From the NCBI GenBank assembly GCA_046269235.1, contig JBJZOS010000001.1, forward strand, positions 62,001 to 126,000: a stretch of DNA of 64,000 bases, read 5' to 3'. The notes under the pieces were generated by a model. It saw only the letters and a list, made by a program, of their open reading frames with translations, ran no database searches and had not been told where the DNA came from. Every line of letters begins with the position of its first letter. The first letter of the stretch is position 1. Both the position numbers and the translations under genes were made by a program. Origin of the DNA: Soonwooa sp032078105 (GTDB taxonomy: Bacteria; Bacteroidota; Bacteroidia; Flavobacteriales; Weeksellaceae). Shown here in pieces: positions 1-9,915 of this stretch.

Positions 1-3000
1 TTCCTGTTACCAAACGTTATATTGCTAGCCAAGCGATAGAACTTCTGAACAACGATTTTAAAATGAAACTTAAAATCGATGATGTAGAGGTTGACTTCTT
101 CGGAGATGTTAGCCTGAAGGGTGTTAAAATGAACGACTACAAGGATTTTGAATTCGTGAAGGCTAAAGAAATTCAAGCGAATTCGGATTGGTTTGCCTTG
201 GCTTTTAACACGAGTGATCTTAAATTTAATAAAGTAGCTTTAGTCGAACCAGACATCAAAGTTATAACCTATAAAGGAGATAGCATCAGTAATTTTATCC
301 GTTATATCGATAATTTTAGTAGTGATAAACCATCGGATCCGAACAAAAAGTTCAAAATGAAAATGGTAGTCGATATCATCAATGGTAAAGCAAGTATTGT
401 TAACGAAAATCATCCAGGTGAAGAAGGTCGTTGGTTAGATGCTCGCAATATTTATCTTCATTCTAAAGAGGTAAATATTGATGGTTCGGACGTTAAAGCC
501 GATATTGGGAAGTTTTCGTTAATTACTAAACGTTGGGGGAAAGAGCATGTCATTGACCAATTTTCCACCAATTTCGAAATCACTAAAAAACATTTAAAAT
601 TAGCGGATTTAGTTTTCAATACCGACCATTCTTTATTAATGGGCGGCGTCACGCTTAACCTTGATCCAAAAACAGGTTTTGCAGATTTTGGCGATAAAGT
701 TAATTGGGATTTGGAGTTTAAACCAGGAAGTCAATTGAGTGGTTATGACCTTAGTTATTTTGTAACCAATTGGGATAACTATACGCCGATTAATGTGTCG
801 GGGACAATGACTGGCCCACTTAATAAGATGCATTTGCAAAACTTCCAAGTGCGCTCGCAGGACGTTAATTTGCATTCTAAAAGTTTAAAAATTTCTGAAG
901 TTCTCAATAAAAAATTCCTTATAGAAAGTGATCAACTCGACGCAGATATGACTTATAAAGGTCTTAAAGCAATGTTGCCGAGTTTTATTGCTAACAGTTT
1001 AGGAAATATTGCTGATGATTTTGGACGTCTAAAATACAAAGGTGCGATTAGCGCAAAGCCCGAAGAAATCTATGCCAATGGTGAAGCGATTACAGGTATT
1101 GGACAAGCGAAAATCAAGAATTTTTATCTTACAGATTATAGTGGAAAAATGCCTCGTTATCGTGGTTACTTTGATGTTAAAGATCTTAATGTAACAGCTT
1201 TTACAAAGAATAAACAAGTGGGTCTAGTTACTGGGAAGTTCAATGTGGATGGACGAAGTTTTGATATCAACACTATGCATTTGCGTACCAAATCTGAGAT
1301 TGCTCGTATTGAGTTGATGGGTAAAAATATTACGAATGTTGTGCTGGACGGCCTTCTGGATCGTAAAACTTACAAAGGCTTGGTAAACGTTAACGATCCA
1401 CATGCGAAAGCTAAGGTTAAAGGTCTTATTGATTTTTCCACCAAACGTTTAAAAGCGGATATCATAGCAGACTTACAATATGTAGATCTTAAACATTTTG
1501 GTGTTGCAGCCGGTGATACGAAAAGTGTTAGCGGTTACATCGATGGTAAAATTGCCATGACCGATCTTAATGATCTTAACCTCGATGCCAATGTTAAAAA
1601 TTTGACTTTAGTGTCATCAACACAAAAATTGGTATTGCCAACGTCTGATGTCAAAGCCTTTTTTGAAAACGGAAATCGCATTGTCTCTGTGGACGCACCA
1701 GGCGCGGTTAATGGTCGAGTAGCAGGTCGTTTCAATCTTGAAGATATTGGTAAAATGGTGACCAACAGTATTAATAAAATATTGGTTGGTAATCCACCTC
1801 GTAAGACCTACAACGGGCAATATTTTAATTTTGATTTCGATGTTAAACAAGGTTTGGTTGCTTTTTTTATGCCAGAACTCAAAATTCCGAAAGGCGTATT
1901 GGTTAAAGGTCATTATCAAGGCGCAACTAATGATTTGGTATTGGATGCTGATGCGCCGTATATCAAATACATTATGACCAAGCAAGAAGAGTTAACCGAA
2001 GCAGAAAAGTTCTTGGCAGAAACCGACGAACATTATAAGCCAGAACTTAAAAAAACAATTGATAGCGCGATGGTTGATAGTCTTCAACTTCGTGTTAACA
2101 CCGCAAATGTTGAGCAACAAGTCATGGCTTCTGTCAAAAGAGCGGAGTACAATAAAAATGTTATTAAAGATTTACAATTAAAAGCTAATAACGAGGACAA
2201 TCAAAAACTTCATATCGCAACTAATTTCAAGTTGGGGACTTTGGATGACGAAGCTGAGGATAAACTGAAAGAATACGCTATTAATCTTAACCAAACGACC
2301 AATCCTCGTGGCGATTATGTCTTTAGATTTGAGCCAACTGAGGTTAAAATTAATAACGTCGCTTGGAGTATCGATACCAGTCCAGAGCTAGATCATTCGA
2401 TAACCTATCGGTTAAAGGAGAAAGATTTTCAGGTTCATAATCTGAGGGTTTATTCCGATGACAGCTCGTTGTTGGTGAAGGATGCGATTTTTAAATCAGC
2501 GAAAGATTTCGATGCTGATGCCGAAGTTAGCAATTTTGACATTGGTAAAATTCTGGCGCTAACCTCATCTGGCGACAGCGATAATAATCTTGATATTAAA
2601 GGTAGAGCTAACGGCTCCATCAAGATTAAAATGAATGACAAAAACCTGGAGCCTTTAATAGATCTTAAAGTTGAAGATATCTTTATGAATGGCGAAGCGA
2701 TGGGTAATTTCGTTATTAATGCGACCAAAAGTACACGTCCTAATGTTTTTGATATCGATATCCAAGCAAAATCTAGCGAAATGTTTGGTAGTAATAATCT
2801 GCATGTATTAGGGACTGTTGACAACAATACCAAATCGCCAACGCTCGATATGACTGCCGAAATGAACGACTTTGATCTTCGTTTTGCGCAACAATTTGTA
2901 AAATCTATTTTCGGAAACTTCCGTGGAAAAGCCTCGGGAGATCTGAAAATTTCTGGGACTTTGGCCGATTTAGATTATAGTGGCGATGTTGCATTAAAAG

Positions 3001-4508
3001 GTTTCGGGCTTAAGCTTTTATTTACCGGTGTAGATTATAAATTTGCAGATACTGTGATCAACCTATCGCGTGGACAAGCACTGATCAACAGTGTTGAAGT
3101 TAACGACGGTCGCGCTAATTCTAAAGGGCGTATTTCGGGGATGATACAGTTTGAGACTTTATCTTCCATGGCAATCAACTTGATTTTGGAAGCAGATAAT
3201 CTTTTAGTGTTAAATAGTACGCAAGATGATAACGACCTTTTCTGGGGAAGAGTCTATGCACAAGGTGACTTGTATGTGTCGGGACCAGTTTCTGCCTTGG
3301 AGATTACAACACCAAGGATGAAAGCTCTTAACATGAGTAATTTTACATTTAATAGTAATTCTACATCGCGTGTTGATGAATTCAAAATGTTAAGATTTTT
3401 GAAACGTGACGAAGCGGGTGTAATTGCTGTTGAAGAAAAGAAGAGAAGTGGCGCCAACATGCTAATCGATTTTAACCTTGTGGTTGATAAAGGCACGACA
3501 GTTAATGTATTGGTTGGTGATGATGTTGGTGATATTAGCGTTCGTGGTGATGCAAATCCTCTAAGTTTTCGAATGGAGCGTAACGGAAATGTCGGTATCA
3601 ACGGAACCTATATCGTTGACAACGGAACTTTCGTTTCTAAAGCGATTCTTAGTAGAACCTTCCAAATTGCAAAAGGTAGTAGCATCAGTTGGGATGGTAA
3701 TCCGATGACGCCAGACTTAGGAATTACCGCCAATTATATGAGAACTGTGACCAACGCTGGTGAATATTTAGGATTAAGTCTTCAACCGATTAATGTACAG
3801 TTGACTGCCGATATCACAGGGAGCCTTATAAAGCCGGAGATTGCGTTTGGGGTTGGGGCGCCAGATGTTTCGTCGCAAGTTAAAGAAGCTTTAGCAACCA
3901 AAATGTCAGATGAAAGCGAAAAGATTGTTCAGTTCGGATCCATCCTTGCCATGAATAGTTTTAACGTTTCTAATGCGGCAGGTTTTGATATTAATATCGG
4001 CAGAATGGGAGAAAATGCAGGTTACAATATGCTGTTCAAACAGCTAGGCTCTGTACTTAATACCATTAGTAATGTGTATCAAATTGACTTAGGATACATC
4101 CAAGGTGATGCCGGTTCTAACACTGGTGACCGTGTGAATACAAGTGTAAGTTTTGCGCTTTCACCAAGGGTTAAAATTAAAACTGGTCTCGGGATTCCTG
4201 TGGCTAGATCAGACAATGCTTCTACCAATAACTTCCTATCAGGGGAAGGTATTATCGAATATGACTGGAGTAAGAGTAATAACGGTTCGCGATTGTTAAG
4301 AGCCTATTCTAAACCATCAAATATTGGCGTTGGTGTTGCATCAGCTGGTCTTAACCAAAGTTATGGCGTTGGGGTGGTGTACAGCAAAAGTTTCGATTCT
4401 TTCAAATATTTATTTAAGAATGAAAGAAAAGAAAAAAATGCGAATAAAAAAGATGATAAAAATCAAGTTATTAAAATTGATTCTTTAAAAAAAGATACAA
4501 TTAAATAA
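1..4508 (+). CDS. tamB: Translocation and assembly module protein TamB (DUF490), 5' truncated by window edge
   Basis: TamB is a very long, inner-membrane-anchored periplasmic protein that works with an outer-membrane BamA/TamA-type barrel and is implicated in outer-membrane protein insertion and phospholipid transport. The frame is open from base 3 and reads VTKRYIASQAIELLN before the first ATG at 63, so that ATG is internal and the gene begins upstream of the window. The seen part is about 1,500 residues of repetitive beta-rich sequence with many alternating hydrophobic stretches, as expected for the hydrophobic-groove fold. The C-terminal DUF490 domain lies roughly in the last 450 residues, and the tail after it is Lys/Asp-rich. 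The N-terminal transmembrane anchor must be off the window. A hairpin terminator follows at 4521. Family assignment is confident. No partner barrel gene is visible here. Confidence 0.9.
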   Translation, partial: PVTKRYIASQAIELLNNDFKMKLKIDDVEVDFFGDVSLKGVKMNDYKDFEFVKAKEIQANSDWFALAFNTSDLKFNKVALVEPDIKVITYKGDSISNFIRYIDNFSSDKPSDPNKKFKMKMVVDIINGKASIVNENHPGEEGRWLDARNIYLHSKEVNIDGSDVKADIGKFSLITKRWGKEHVIDQFSTNFEITKKHLKLADLVFNTDHSLLMGGVTLNLDPKTGFADFGDKVNWDLEFKPGSQLSGYDLSYFVTNWDNYTPINVSGTMTGPLNKMHLQNFQVRSQDVNLHSKSLKISEVLNKKFLIESDQLDADMTYKGLKAMLPSFIANSLGNIADDFGRLKYKGAISAKPEEIYANGEAITGIGQAKIKNFYLTDYSGKMPRYRGYFDVKDLNVTAFTKNKQVGLVTGKFNVDGRSFDINTMHLRTKSEIARIELMGKNITNVVLDGLLDRKTYKGLVNVNDPHAKAKVKGLIDFSTKRLKADIIADLQYVDLKHFGVAAGDTKSVSGYIDGKIAMTDLNDLNLDANVKNLTLVSSTQKLVLPTSDVKAFFENGNRIVSVDAPGAVNGRVAGRFNLEDIGKMVTNSINKILVGNPPRKTYNGQYFNFDFDVKQGLVAFFMPELKIPKGVLVKGHYQGATNDLVLDADAPYIKYIMTKQEELTEAEKFLAETDEHYKPELKKTIDSAMVDSLQLRVNTANVEQQVMASVKRAEYNKNVIKDLQLKANNEDNQKLHIATNFKLGTLDDEAEDKLKEYAINLNQTTNPRGDYVFRFEPTEVKINNVAWSIDTSPELDHSITYRLKEKDFQVHNLRVYSDDSSLLVKDAIFKSAKDFDADAEVSNFDIGKILALTSSGDSDNNLDIKGRANGSIKIKMNDKNLEPLIDLKVEDIFMNGEAMGNFVINATKSTRPNVFDIDIQAKSSEMFGSNNLHVLGTVDNNTKSPTLDMTAEMNDFDLRFAQQFVKSIFGNFRGKASGDLKISGTLADLDYSGDVALKGFGLKLLFTGVDYKFADTVINLSRGQALINSVEVNDGRANSKGRISGMIQFETLSSMAINLILEADNLLVLNSTQDDNDLFWGRVYAQGDLYVSGPVSALEITTPRMKALNMSNFTFNSNSTSRVDEFKMLRFLKRDEAGVIAVEEKKRSGANMLIDFNLVVDKGTTVNVLVGDDVGDISVRGDANPLSFRMERNGNVGINGTYIVDNGTFVSKAILSRTFQIAKGSSISWDGNPMTPDLGITANYMRTVTNAGEYLGLSLQPINVQLTADITGSLIKPEIAFGVGAPDVSSQVKEALATKMSDESEKIVQFGSILAMNSFNVSNAAGFDINIGRMGENAGYNMLFKQLGSVLNTISNVYQIDLGYIQGDAGSNTGDRVNTSVSFALSPRVKIKTGLGIPVARSDNASTNNFLSGEGIIEYDWSKSNNGSRLLRAYSKPSNIGVGVASAGLNQSYGVGVVYSKSFDSFKYLFKNERKEKNANKKDDKNQVIKIDSLKKDTIK

Positions 4509-4520
4509 ATTTTTAGTAGA

Positions 4521-4570
4521 AAAAATGTGAAATAGCGTTAAATCTTGTTAATGTTATTTCGCATTTTTTT
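4521..4570 (+). terminator. Rho-independent terminator after tamB
   Basis: A long A-rich hairpin has its left arm at about 4521-4534 and its right arm at 4555-4568, with one G-T mismatch, and runs into a T tract. It lies 13 bases after the tamB stop and ahead of the separate promoter of the Lrp gene. Confidence 0.7.
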
Positions 4571-4588
4571 TATTTTAATCATTTTTTA

Positions 4589-4596
4589 TAAATTTG
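4589..4596 (+). promoter_or_regulatory. Bacteroidota-type -7 promoter element (TAAATTTG)
   Basis: TAAATTTG matches the TAnnTTTG -7 consensus of the primary sigma factor in Bacteroidota. It lies 45 bases before the ATG of the Lrp-family gene and just after the tamB terminator. No convincing -33 TTTG was found at the usual distance, so this rests on the -7 motif and position only. Confidence 0.5.
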
Positions 4597-4640
4597 CAAA
4601 AGATTCTTAGAATTTTTAACAAGACAATATTTAAATAGTT

Positions 4641-5111
4641 ATGAATTACCAACTAGACGAGATCGATAAAAAAATATTAGATTTTTTGGTAGAAAACACG
4701 AGAATGCCGTTTACGGAAATTGCTAAGCAAATGGACGTTTCTGCGGGTACAATCCACGTGAGAGTGAAGAAAATGGAAGATGCAGGGATTATTTTGGGTT
4801 CGTCTCTTAATATCGATTACGGCAAACTAGATTACCACTTTACAGCCTTTATTGGGATACTTTTGACAAAATCTAACAGAACGCAAGATGTTCTTAAAGA
4901 ACTTTCTTTGATTCCCAACGTTGTTGAAGCAAGTGTTATCTCTGGAAAATACAATATCTTTTGTAAAGTAAGAGCAAAAAATACGGAAGATGCTAAGCGT
5001 ATTATTTATCAAATTGATGATATCCAAGATGTTATGAGAACTGAAAGTATGATTTCTATGGAAGAATACCTAAGTGACAAAAATAGATTGATCAACGCAG
5101 TATCAATATAA
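4641..5111 (+). CDS. Lrp/AsnC family transcriptional regulator
   Basis: This is a 156-residue protein of normal Lrp/AsnC length. Residues about 3-60 form the helix-turn-helix domain (IDKKILDFLVENTRMPFTEIA, then the recognition helix near SAGTIHVRVKKME). Residues about 65-150 form the RAM (ligand-sensing alpha/beta sandwich) domain, including the GKYNIFCKVRAKN strand. Family members bind DNA as dimers or octamers and respond to amino acids. Which amino acid or regulon is involved cannot be told from the sequence. The gene has its own -7 element and terminator, so it is probably monocistronic. Flavobacterial genomes carry several paralogues, so a gene symbol is not justified. Confidence 0.92.
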   Translation: MNYQLDEIDKKILDFLVENTRMPFTEIAKQMDVSAGTIHVRVKKMEDAGIILGSSLNIDYGKLDYHFTAFIGILLTKSNRTQDVLKELSLIPNVVEASVISGKYNIFCKVRAKNTEDAKRIIYQIDDIQDVMRTESMISMEEYLSDKNRLINAVSI

Positions 5112-5135
5112 TTTTTATCATCTAAAACTTAATGG

Positions 5136-5166
5136 AAAGGGCTTTGTTTATTCAAATGCCCTTTTT
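5136..5166 (+). terminator. Rho-independent terminator after the Lrp/AsnC gene
   Basis: Perfect 7-bp arms AAAGGGC (5136-5142) and GCCCTTT (5158-5164) enclose a 15-base loop and are followed by a T run. The hairpin sits 25 bases after the stop. Confidence 0.75.
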
Positions 5167-5177
5167 ATCTTTATAGC

Positions 5178-5558
5178 ATGAACGAGACAACGACAACAGA
5201 CGATAAAAGTTGGGCTTCCAACAGATTTTTTTACGGAATTTTAATATTCCTTGCGCTACATTTTTATTTGTCAATCAATACCGATTTAGCAGAGTTTACA
5301 CAGCACAAAGACATTAATATCCCGACTTGGTATTTCTATATCGTTTTTGTTGTGGATGCGTTGGTATTACTTAGTTTGGTACTCATTGCGATGTGGAAAA
5401 AGGTGGGCGTTTATGCATTTCCTATATTTATGGTTGCCCATTTTTTAATACACAATTACTTTTTGTCGACATTTCTATATTCGGATGTCAGTGTATTATT
5501 TTTCTTCGTTGGGCTCGGACTTTTAGCGATTATCCCACGTTGGAATAATTTTAAATAA
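5178..5558 (+). CDS. Small integral membrane protein of unknown function
   Basis: This is a 126-residue hydrophobic protein with about four predicted membrane segments: roughly residues 18-36, 48-70, 77-97 and 101-119. A short soluble N-terminus rich in Thr and Asp precedes them. I recognise no catalytic motif and no named family. It starts 12 bases after the terminator of the preceding regulator and is followed by a decayed gene on the other strand, so the context gives no functional clue. The even hydrophobic spacing and clean ORF support a real gene. Confidence 0.7.
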   Translation: MNETTTTDDKSWASNRFFYGILIFLALHFYLSINTDLAEFTQHKDINIPTWYFYIVFVVDALVLLSLVLIAMWKKVGVYAFPIFMVAHFLIHNYFLSTFLYSDVSVLFFFVGLGLLAIIPRWNNFK

Positions 5559-5640
5559 ATTTTAGTTTTAAATTTTCTTACATTTTTTCTGAAGTTCAAA
5601 AAGCTTTAGTCGTTAAATGTTTAAAAGTCTTTTTATTATA

Positions 5641-6505
5641 TCAAATCTTGTTCTGGTTTAAAAGCAAGATTAATTCGTTTTTCCGCAACCTATAGTTGAG
5701 TTTTAAAAAAGTAATGCCCCAAATAGAAAATTGGTGTAATGCATCGATATGCTGTTTATCTTCATTAAATTTTAAATCCGGACCTTCGTGCATCGTCTTT
5801 ACCAAACGCCTATAGAATTGACCTTTTTTTCTTTTAAAACAAAATAAAAACCAGATTCTCCACATTTTTTTCCATTCGATTTTAAAACCAAACTTCCATC
5901 ATTTAATATTTCTTATTCTAGAAGAACGCTCGCATTGCCATTTTTAACGGGAAATTATTTTGAAAAAATCTTTGTCTTTAATGTTACAAAACGTATATAT
6001 TCCCGAAAAGATTAACTTTTGGGTTTTGGCAGATTGACGATGCTACATTTTCCAAATCGTTTTATCATCCGAATTGTTTTTAAGTTTCAAAATGCTGCTA
6101 ATTAAACTGGCGTTGAGGTCAGCCAATTTTGATGACCAATTAAGTTGCTGCAATCGATTGCTAAAAAGCAGTTGAAGTATATTCGAAAATATTTAAAAAA
6201 AGGATTCCAACTTGCGTCGATTCAAAAATTATAATTGGATGTCCTTTGATGAAAATATAAAATCATAGGATCAATTTTAAAATCAAAATCAGTTTTAAAA
6301 AAAGATCATCCTCCGTTAATCGCTTTTCTAGACTATTTTCATCCGACTACAAATGGCTTTCTTTTGCGATTTTTTCAGCATAATGTATTTGGAAATCCAA
6401 ATCGCCAATTGGTCTAAGTAACCAATCATCTTCTTGAGAATTGAGTTGTCGACCAGTCGATTTAGTCCAAATTTGCGTGATAAAATCTTGTAACGCCAAG
6501 TTGTA
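5641..6505 (-). pseudogene. Decayed protein-coding gene of unknown family
   Basis: Reading the minus strand from just after the lnt stop gives protein-like sequence (LALQDFITQIWTKSTGRQL, then DDWLLRPIGDLDFQIHYAEK) broken by an in-frame TAG in the stretch after this. It continues in a shifted frame (TDFDFKIDPMILYF), meets a TGA, and shifts again (RLQQLNWSSKLADLNASLIS). A 74-codon open stretch at 5641-5865 holds the C-terminal remnant. At least two frameshifts and three stops make function very unlikely. The original product would have been about 280 residues. I cannot assign a family. Its position 1 base after lnt suggests it was once co-transcribed with lnt. Confidence 0.65.
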
Positions 6506-8164
6506 TTATTTACGATTGAGATATTTCCTGCCCGGAATAAAACAAATCAAAAACCCGACAACGAAAATACAAAGTCGTGACCACAAATCGCCTGTTCTCA
6601 CATAGAAAGTCTCGCCCTCCAAGAGATTAGCTTGTGCCGTTAAAGCACCTTGCGCACCGTACGGAAGTTCGTCAACAATGTCACCACGAGCGTTGATGTG
6701 CGCACTAGTTCCGCTATTGGCAGAACGGACAATTTCTCGACGCGTTTCGATAGCGCGTAGTTTTGCATACGCCAACAACTGCTTGTGACCTTGCGAATAA
6801 CCCCACCAAGAGTCGTTAGTGACGATGGCTATTAGATTAGCTCCTTCTTTAATATAATCATTAGTGAATTCGCCGTAGATGCTTTCATAGCAAATTACAG
6901 GCGCTAATTTCGCTTTATTAAAAGGATTTGAAAATACCTTGCGTTCTTTGTCTATACCTAGCGACCTAACGGTGCCGCCCATATTAAGCATTGCATCGCC
7001 AAGTAGAGGTTTTAGAACACTCATGTATGGAAAGATCTCGACACCAGGTACCAATTTGCCTTTGTGATAGACTTCTACATTTTGGTTGGGGATAATTTGC
7101 ACCGCCGAATTGTAATCGTCAACCCAAAAATTGCGTCCTTCTACAAAACTTGCCGTGTTCGATTTTTGATTTTTTTCTTCTTCGTTTTGATAAACATAAT
7201 AAGTAGAAGCGCCTCCCATAAACAAAGTTTTGGGATGTTGTGCTAAAAATGATTTGATGTCATTTATCAACAAACTATTATGAAAACCACGTTCGCTGAT
7301 GCTTCCGTAACCAGGAAATGAGGTTTCGGGAGCGAGAATAATATCGATTTTTTCTGGATGGCGACTATCCTTCAGCACCGAATGTTGTCCTGCAATACTT
7401 AACAATTCTGAAACAATGGCAACACTATCTTTTTCATATTTTTCGTGATACGGATCGAGGTCTGGTTGTAGCATCGCTACATTAACACTTCCTACAGGTT
7501 TTTCTTCGTAATTAATATACATCAAGTACGAAATCAACATCGGGACAATCGCCAATCCTACAACCAAAGAACTATTAATAATCAAAGATTTTCGTTGTCT
7601 ACCAGCTTCCCAAATTCTGATGGTGTAAAAGGCTAAAACATTGACTAGCAAAATCCAAAGACTGCCGCCAGTTGCGCCTAAAGTGTCATACCACTGGATA
7701 AATTGATGTTGATCGGCAAACACATTTCCTAGATTTAACCAAGGCCAAGTTAATTCCCAACTCAAATGGAATTTCTCGAAAACCATCCAAATTGCCACGA
7801 AAAATACCAATCCAAAATAAGTCCCTTGACTTTTTTTATACCAATGATAAAACTGAAATGTCAACGACATTAATAACGAATTGATGACAACTGGGAAAAC
7901 AACAGCCATCATAGAGTGGCTTCCATCAGGATTAAGAGAGTTGTACAACCAACCAGTTGTGACAATATTCCAAATGGCAAATATTAAATAGCATAAGCCA
8001 AAAACTGCCCAAGATTTATGTTTTATTTTACTAAATTTTGAAATCTCATGTTCGACAAGAAGTAAAGGTACAAACGCGAAAAATATAAAATATGGTATAC
8101 CGTAGGTAGGCCAAGATACACAGAATAGTAATGCAGATATTAAGCTAAGAATGATGTATTTCAT
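6506..8164 (-). CDS. lnt: Apolipoprotein N-acyltransferase
   Basis: Lnt transfers an acyl chain from a phospholipid to the N-terminal cysteine of apolipoproteins at the periplasmic face of the inner membrane. The protein has a hydrophobic N-terminal region with about six membrane helices (residues 1-215) and a nitrilase-fold domain (about 225-520). The catalytic triad is visible: Glu in APETSFPGYG, Lys in HKGKLVPGVE and Cys in APVICYESIYGEF. A final membrane helix follows (LCIFVVGFLICFIPG). The ATG at 8164 (MKYIILSLI) is preferred over an in-frame TTG at 8182 because translation from it begins directly with the first hydrophobic helix; it gives 552 residues. Divergent from the DUF486 gene. 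Confidence 0.93.
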   Translation of the reverse strand: MKYIILSLISALLFCVSWPTYGIPYFIFFAFVPLLLVEHEISKFSKIKHKSWAVFGLCYLIFAIWNIVTTGWLYNSLNPDGSHSMMAVVFPVVINSLLMSLTFQFYHWYKKSQGTYFGLVFFVAIWMVFEKFHLSWELTWPWLNLGNVFADQHQFIQWYDTLGATGGSLWILLVNVLAFYTIRIWEAGRQRKSLIINSSLVVGLAIVPMLISYLMYINYEEKPVGSVNVAMLQPDLDPYHEKYEKDSVAIVSELLSIAGQHSVLKDSRHPEKIDIILAPETSFPGYGSISERGFHNSLLINDIKSFLAQHPKTLFMGGASTYYVYQNEEEKNQKSNTASFVEGRNFWVDDYNSAVQIIPNQNVEVYHKGKLVPGVEIFPYMSVLKPLLGDAMLNMGGTVRSLGIDKERKVFSNPFNKAKLAPVICYESIYGEFTNDYIKEGANLIAIVTNDSWWGYSQGHKQLLAYAKLRAIETRREIVRSANSGTSAHINARGDIVDELPYGAQGALTAQANLLEGETFYVRTGDLWSRLCIFVVGFLICFIPGRKYLNRK

Positions 8165-8237
8165 TGCTAAAATTTGACTCAAAAATACGATAATATAATC
8201 TTCTAAACTTTATTTTTGCAATGATATTTAACTGTTT

Positions 8238-8609
8238 ATGGGAAAAGTAATTTTAACAATTGGACTTTTGATTTTGTCTAACACTTTTATGACTTTGGCT
8301 TGGTACGGACATCTCAAATTCAAGGACATGAATTGGTCACAAAACCTCGGTCTTATCAGTATTATTTTGATAAGTTGGGGCATTGCTTTTTTCGAATATG
8401 TTTTGCAAGTCCCTGCGAACAGAATGGGTTTTAAAGAAAATGGTGGACCTTTTAATCTTTGGCAACTCAAAGTAATACAAGAAGTTATATCATTAAGTGT
8501 CTTTACAGTATTCGCTATTTTTGTTTTTAAAAATGAAACACTTCGCATGAATCATCTTATCGGTTTTGGCTTTTTGATTCTCGCAGTTTATTTTATCTTT
8601 AAAAAATAA
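8238..8609 (+). CDS. DMT-like DUF486 family membrane protein
   Basis: This 123-residue protein has four membrane helices: residues 3-22, 35-55, about 72-95 and 100-120. It carries the DUF486 hallmark region FFEYVLQVPANRMGF followed by FNLWQLKVIQEVISL. DUF486 proteins resemble half-size drug/metabolite transporters, and their substrate is unknown. The stop overlaps the start of the vanZ-like gene (TAATG), so the two are translationally coupled. A TATTTTTG element at 8211-8218 may be its -7 promoter box. Confidence 0.88.
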   Translation: MGKVILTIGLLILSNTFMTLAWYGHLKFKDMNWSQNLGLISIILISWGIAFFEYVLQVPANRMGFKENGGPFNLWQLKVIQEVISLSVFTVFAIFVFKNETLRMNHLIGFGFLILAVYFIFKK

Positions 8610-9037
8610 TGCTCAAATTTTTAAAAACAATTTATCGAATTCTCATCATTCCGTACGCGATTGTGTTGTTGTACTTTATGTTTTTGGGGTTTGGTAGAGA
8701 AGTGATGTCGATTAACATTGTAAGATTAACACCCTTGGTGTCGACAATACAATTTGTTGAGAATTCATTATTTTTAAAAGATATTCTCATCAACATTATC
8801 GGGAATTTTTTAATGTTTTTACCCTTCGGATTTTTGGCTTGGATTTCCCCAAGATTTTACGATTTCAAAACTTTGATTCATAGTTTTTTATTCGTTTTAA
8901 TCATCGTTGAAGCCTTGCAATATGTCACAAGGCTCGGCGTTTTTGATATTGATGATATTATCCTTAACTCCATTGGGATGAGTCTTGGATTTTTTTTAAT
9001 GATTTTTCTTGAGCGGATTTTAGTGGCTAAACATTAA
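8609..9037 (+). CDS. VanZ family membrane protein
   Basis: This 142-residue protein has a VanZ-like domain with four hydrophobic segments (about residues 10-28, 62-80, 88-106 and 115-137) and the typical central motif NIIGNFLMFLPFGFL. It also has FDIDDIILNSIGMSLGF, which matches the DxxDxxxNxxG signature of the family. VanZ itself gives low-level teicoplanin resistance, but most members are uncharacterised. It starts inside the stop of the upstream DUF486 gene, and its end overlaps the convergent proC by 11 bases. Confidence 0.88.
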   Translation: MLKFLKTIYRILIIPYAIVLLYFMFLGFGREVMSINIVRLTPLVSTIQFVENSLFLKDILINIIGNFLMFLPFGFLAWISPRFYDFKTLIHSFLFVLIIVEALQYVTRLGVFDIDDIILNSIGMSLGFFLMIFLERILVAKH

Positions 9038-9830
9038 GTTCTTTAGAACGTTTTTCGGCGGCTAAAATTCCTTTTTCAATACTAGATTTTAATTCATTTT
9101 CGTTAAAGCTTTTGAGTGCAGCTTCTGTCGTACCGCCTTTGGATGCTACATCTTTTATTAAATCTTCCAAACTTCTGTCCGAAGTGTTGATAAGGTGATA
9201 AGCGCCCAACATCGTTTGTTTAACAAAAAGTTTCGAAAGATTTTCTTCGATGCCCATTTCCATTCCTGCTTTTATCATCGCATCGATAATGTAATAAAAA
9301 TAAGCAGGTCCACTTCCTGAAAGCGCGGTCACAGCGTCCAATTGCTCTTCATCTTCCAAGTAAACCGAACGCCCGGTACTGTTAAGTAGTCGCTCGATAT
9401 TGATCAGTTGACTAAAATTAATACCATCAGCAGCGGTGTAACCTGTAATACCCATGCCGAGAAGTGTTGGCGAATTTGGCATCGCACGAACCACCATTTT
9501 ATGATTAAATGCTTTCTGAATTTTTTCAATTTTAACACCAGCCATAATCGATAAAAGCATTTGGTTTTCTTTTATTTTGAAAGGAAGATGTTCTACAACA
9601 TATTGAAAATCTTGCGGTTTTACGGCTACAATGATGAGGTTAGCCTGGATGCTTTCAACTTGATCAAACGTGCTAACATAAGACTTCGGGAACTCTGATT
9701 GTAGTTTTTCGGCTTTTTGATCGCTTCTAACGATTAGTTCGAGATCAGAAGCTTTGACAAGTTCATATTTTAAAAAAGATTTAGAAAAGGAGACGCCCAT
9801 ATTGCCAGCTCCGAGAACGCAGATTTTCAT
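9027..9830 (-). CDS. proC: Pyrroline-5-carboxylate reductase
   Basis: ProC catalyses the last step of proline synthesis, NAD(P)H-dependent reduction of pyrroline-5-carboxylate in the cytosol. The protein is 267 residues, the normal length. The N-terminal Rossmann motif MKICVLGAGNMGVSF, the mid-domain VRAMPNSPTLLGMGITG and the family signature around ALSGSGPAYFYYIIDAM and GAYHLI are all present. It stands alone on the minus strand, with a decayed locus upstream at 9916. Confidence 0.95.
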   Translation of the reverse strand: MKICVLGAGNMGVSFSKSFLKYELVKASDLELIVRSDQKAEKLQSEFPKSYVSTFDQVESIQANLIIVAVKPQDFQYVVEHLPFKIKENQMLLSIMAGVKIEKIQKAFNHKMVVRAMPNSPTLLGMGITGYTAADGINFSQLINIERLLNSTGRSVYLEDEEQLDAVTALSGSGPAYFYYIIDAMIKAGMEMGIEENLSKLFVKQTMLGAYHLINTSDRSLEDLIKDVASKGGTTEAALKSFNENELKSSIEKGILAAEKRSKELNV

Positions 9831-9915
9831 GTTTAAAAATTAGTTTGGATAATCGTATTTTAATTTCGTTTAAAAATAGTGATTTTATCCTTTTGTTTTT
9901 AGATTAATAAGAACA

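Noticed and set aside
1617..2833. Several minus-strand ORFs over 100 codons inside tamB
   Set aside because: tamB is continuous on the plus strand with clear family character; these are frame shadows.
8164..8182. TTG start for lnt at 8182
   Set aside because: The ATG at 8164 begins directly with the first hydrophobic helix, and the six extra residues have no support.
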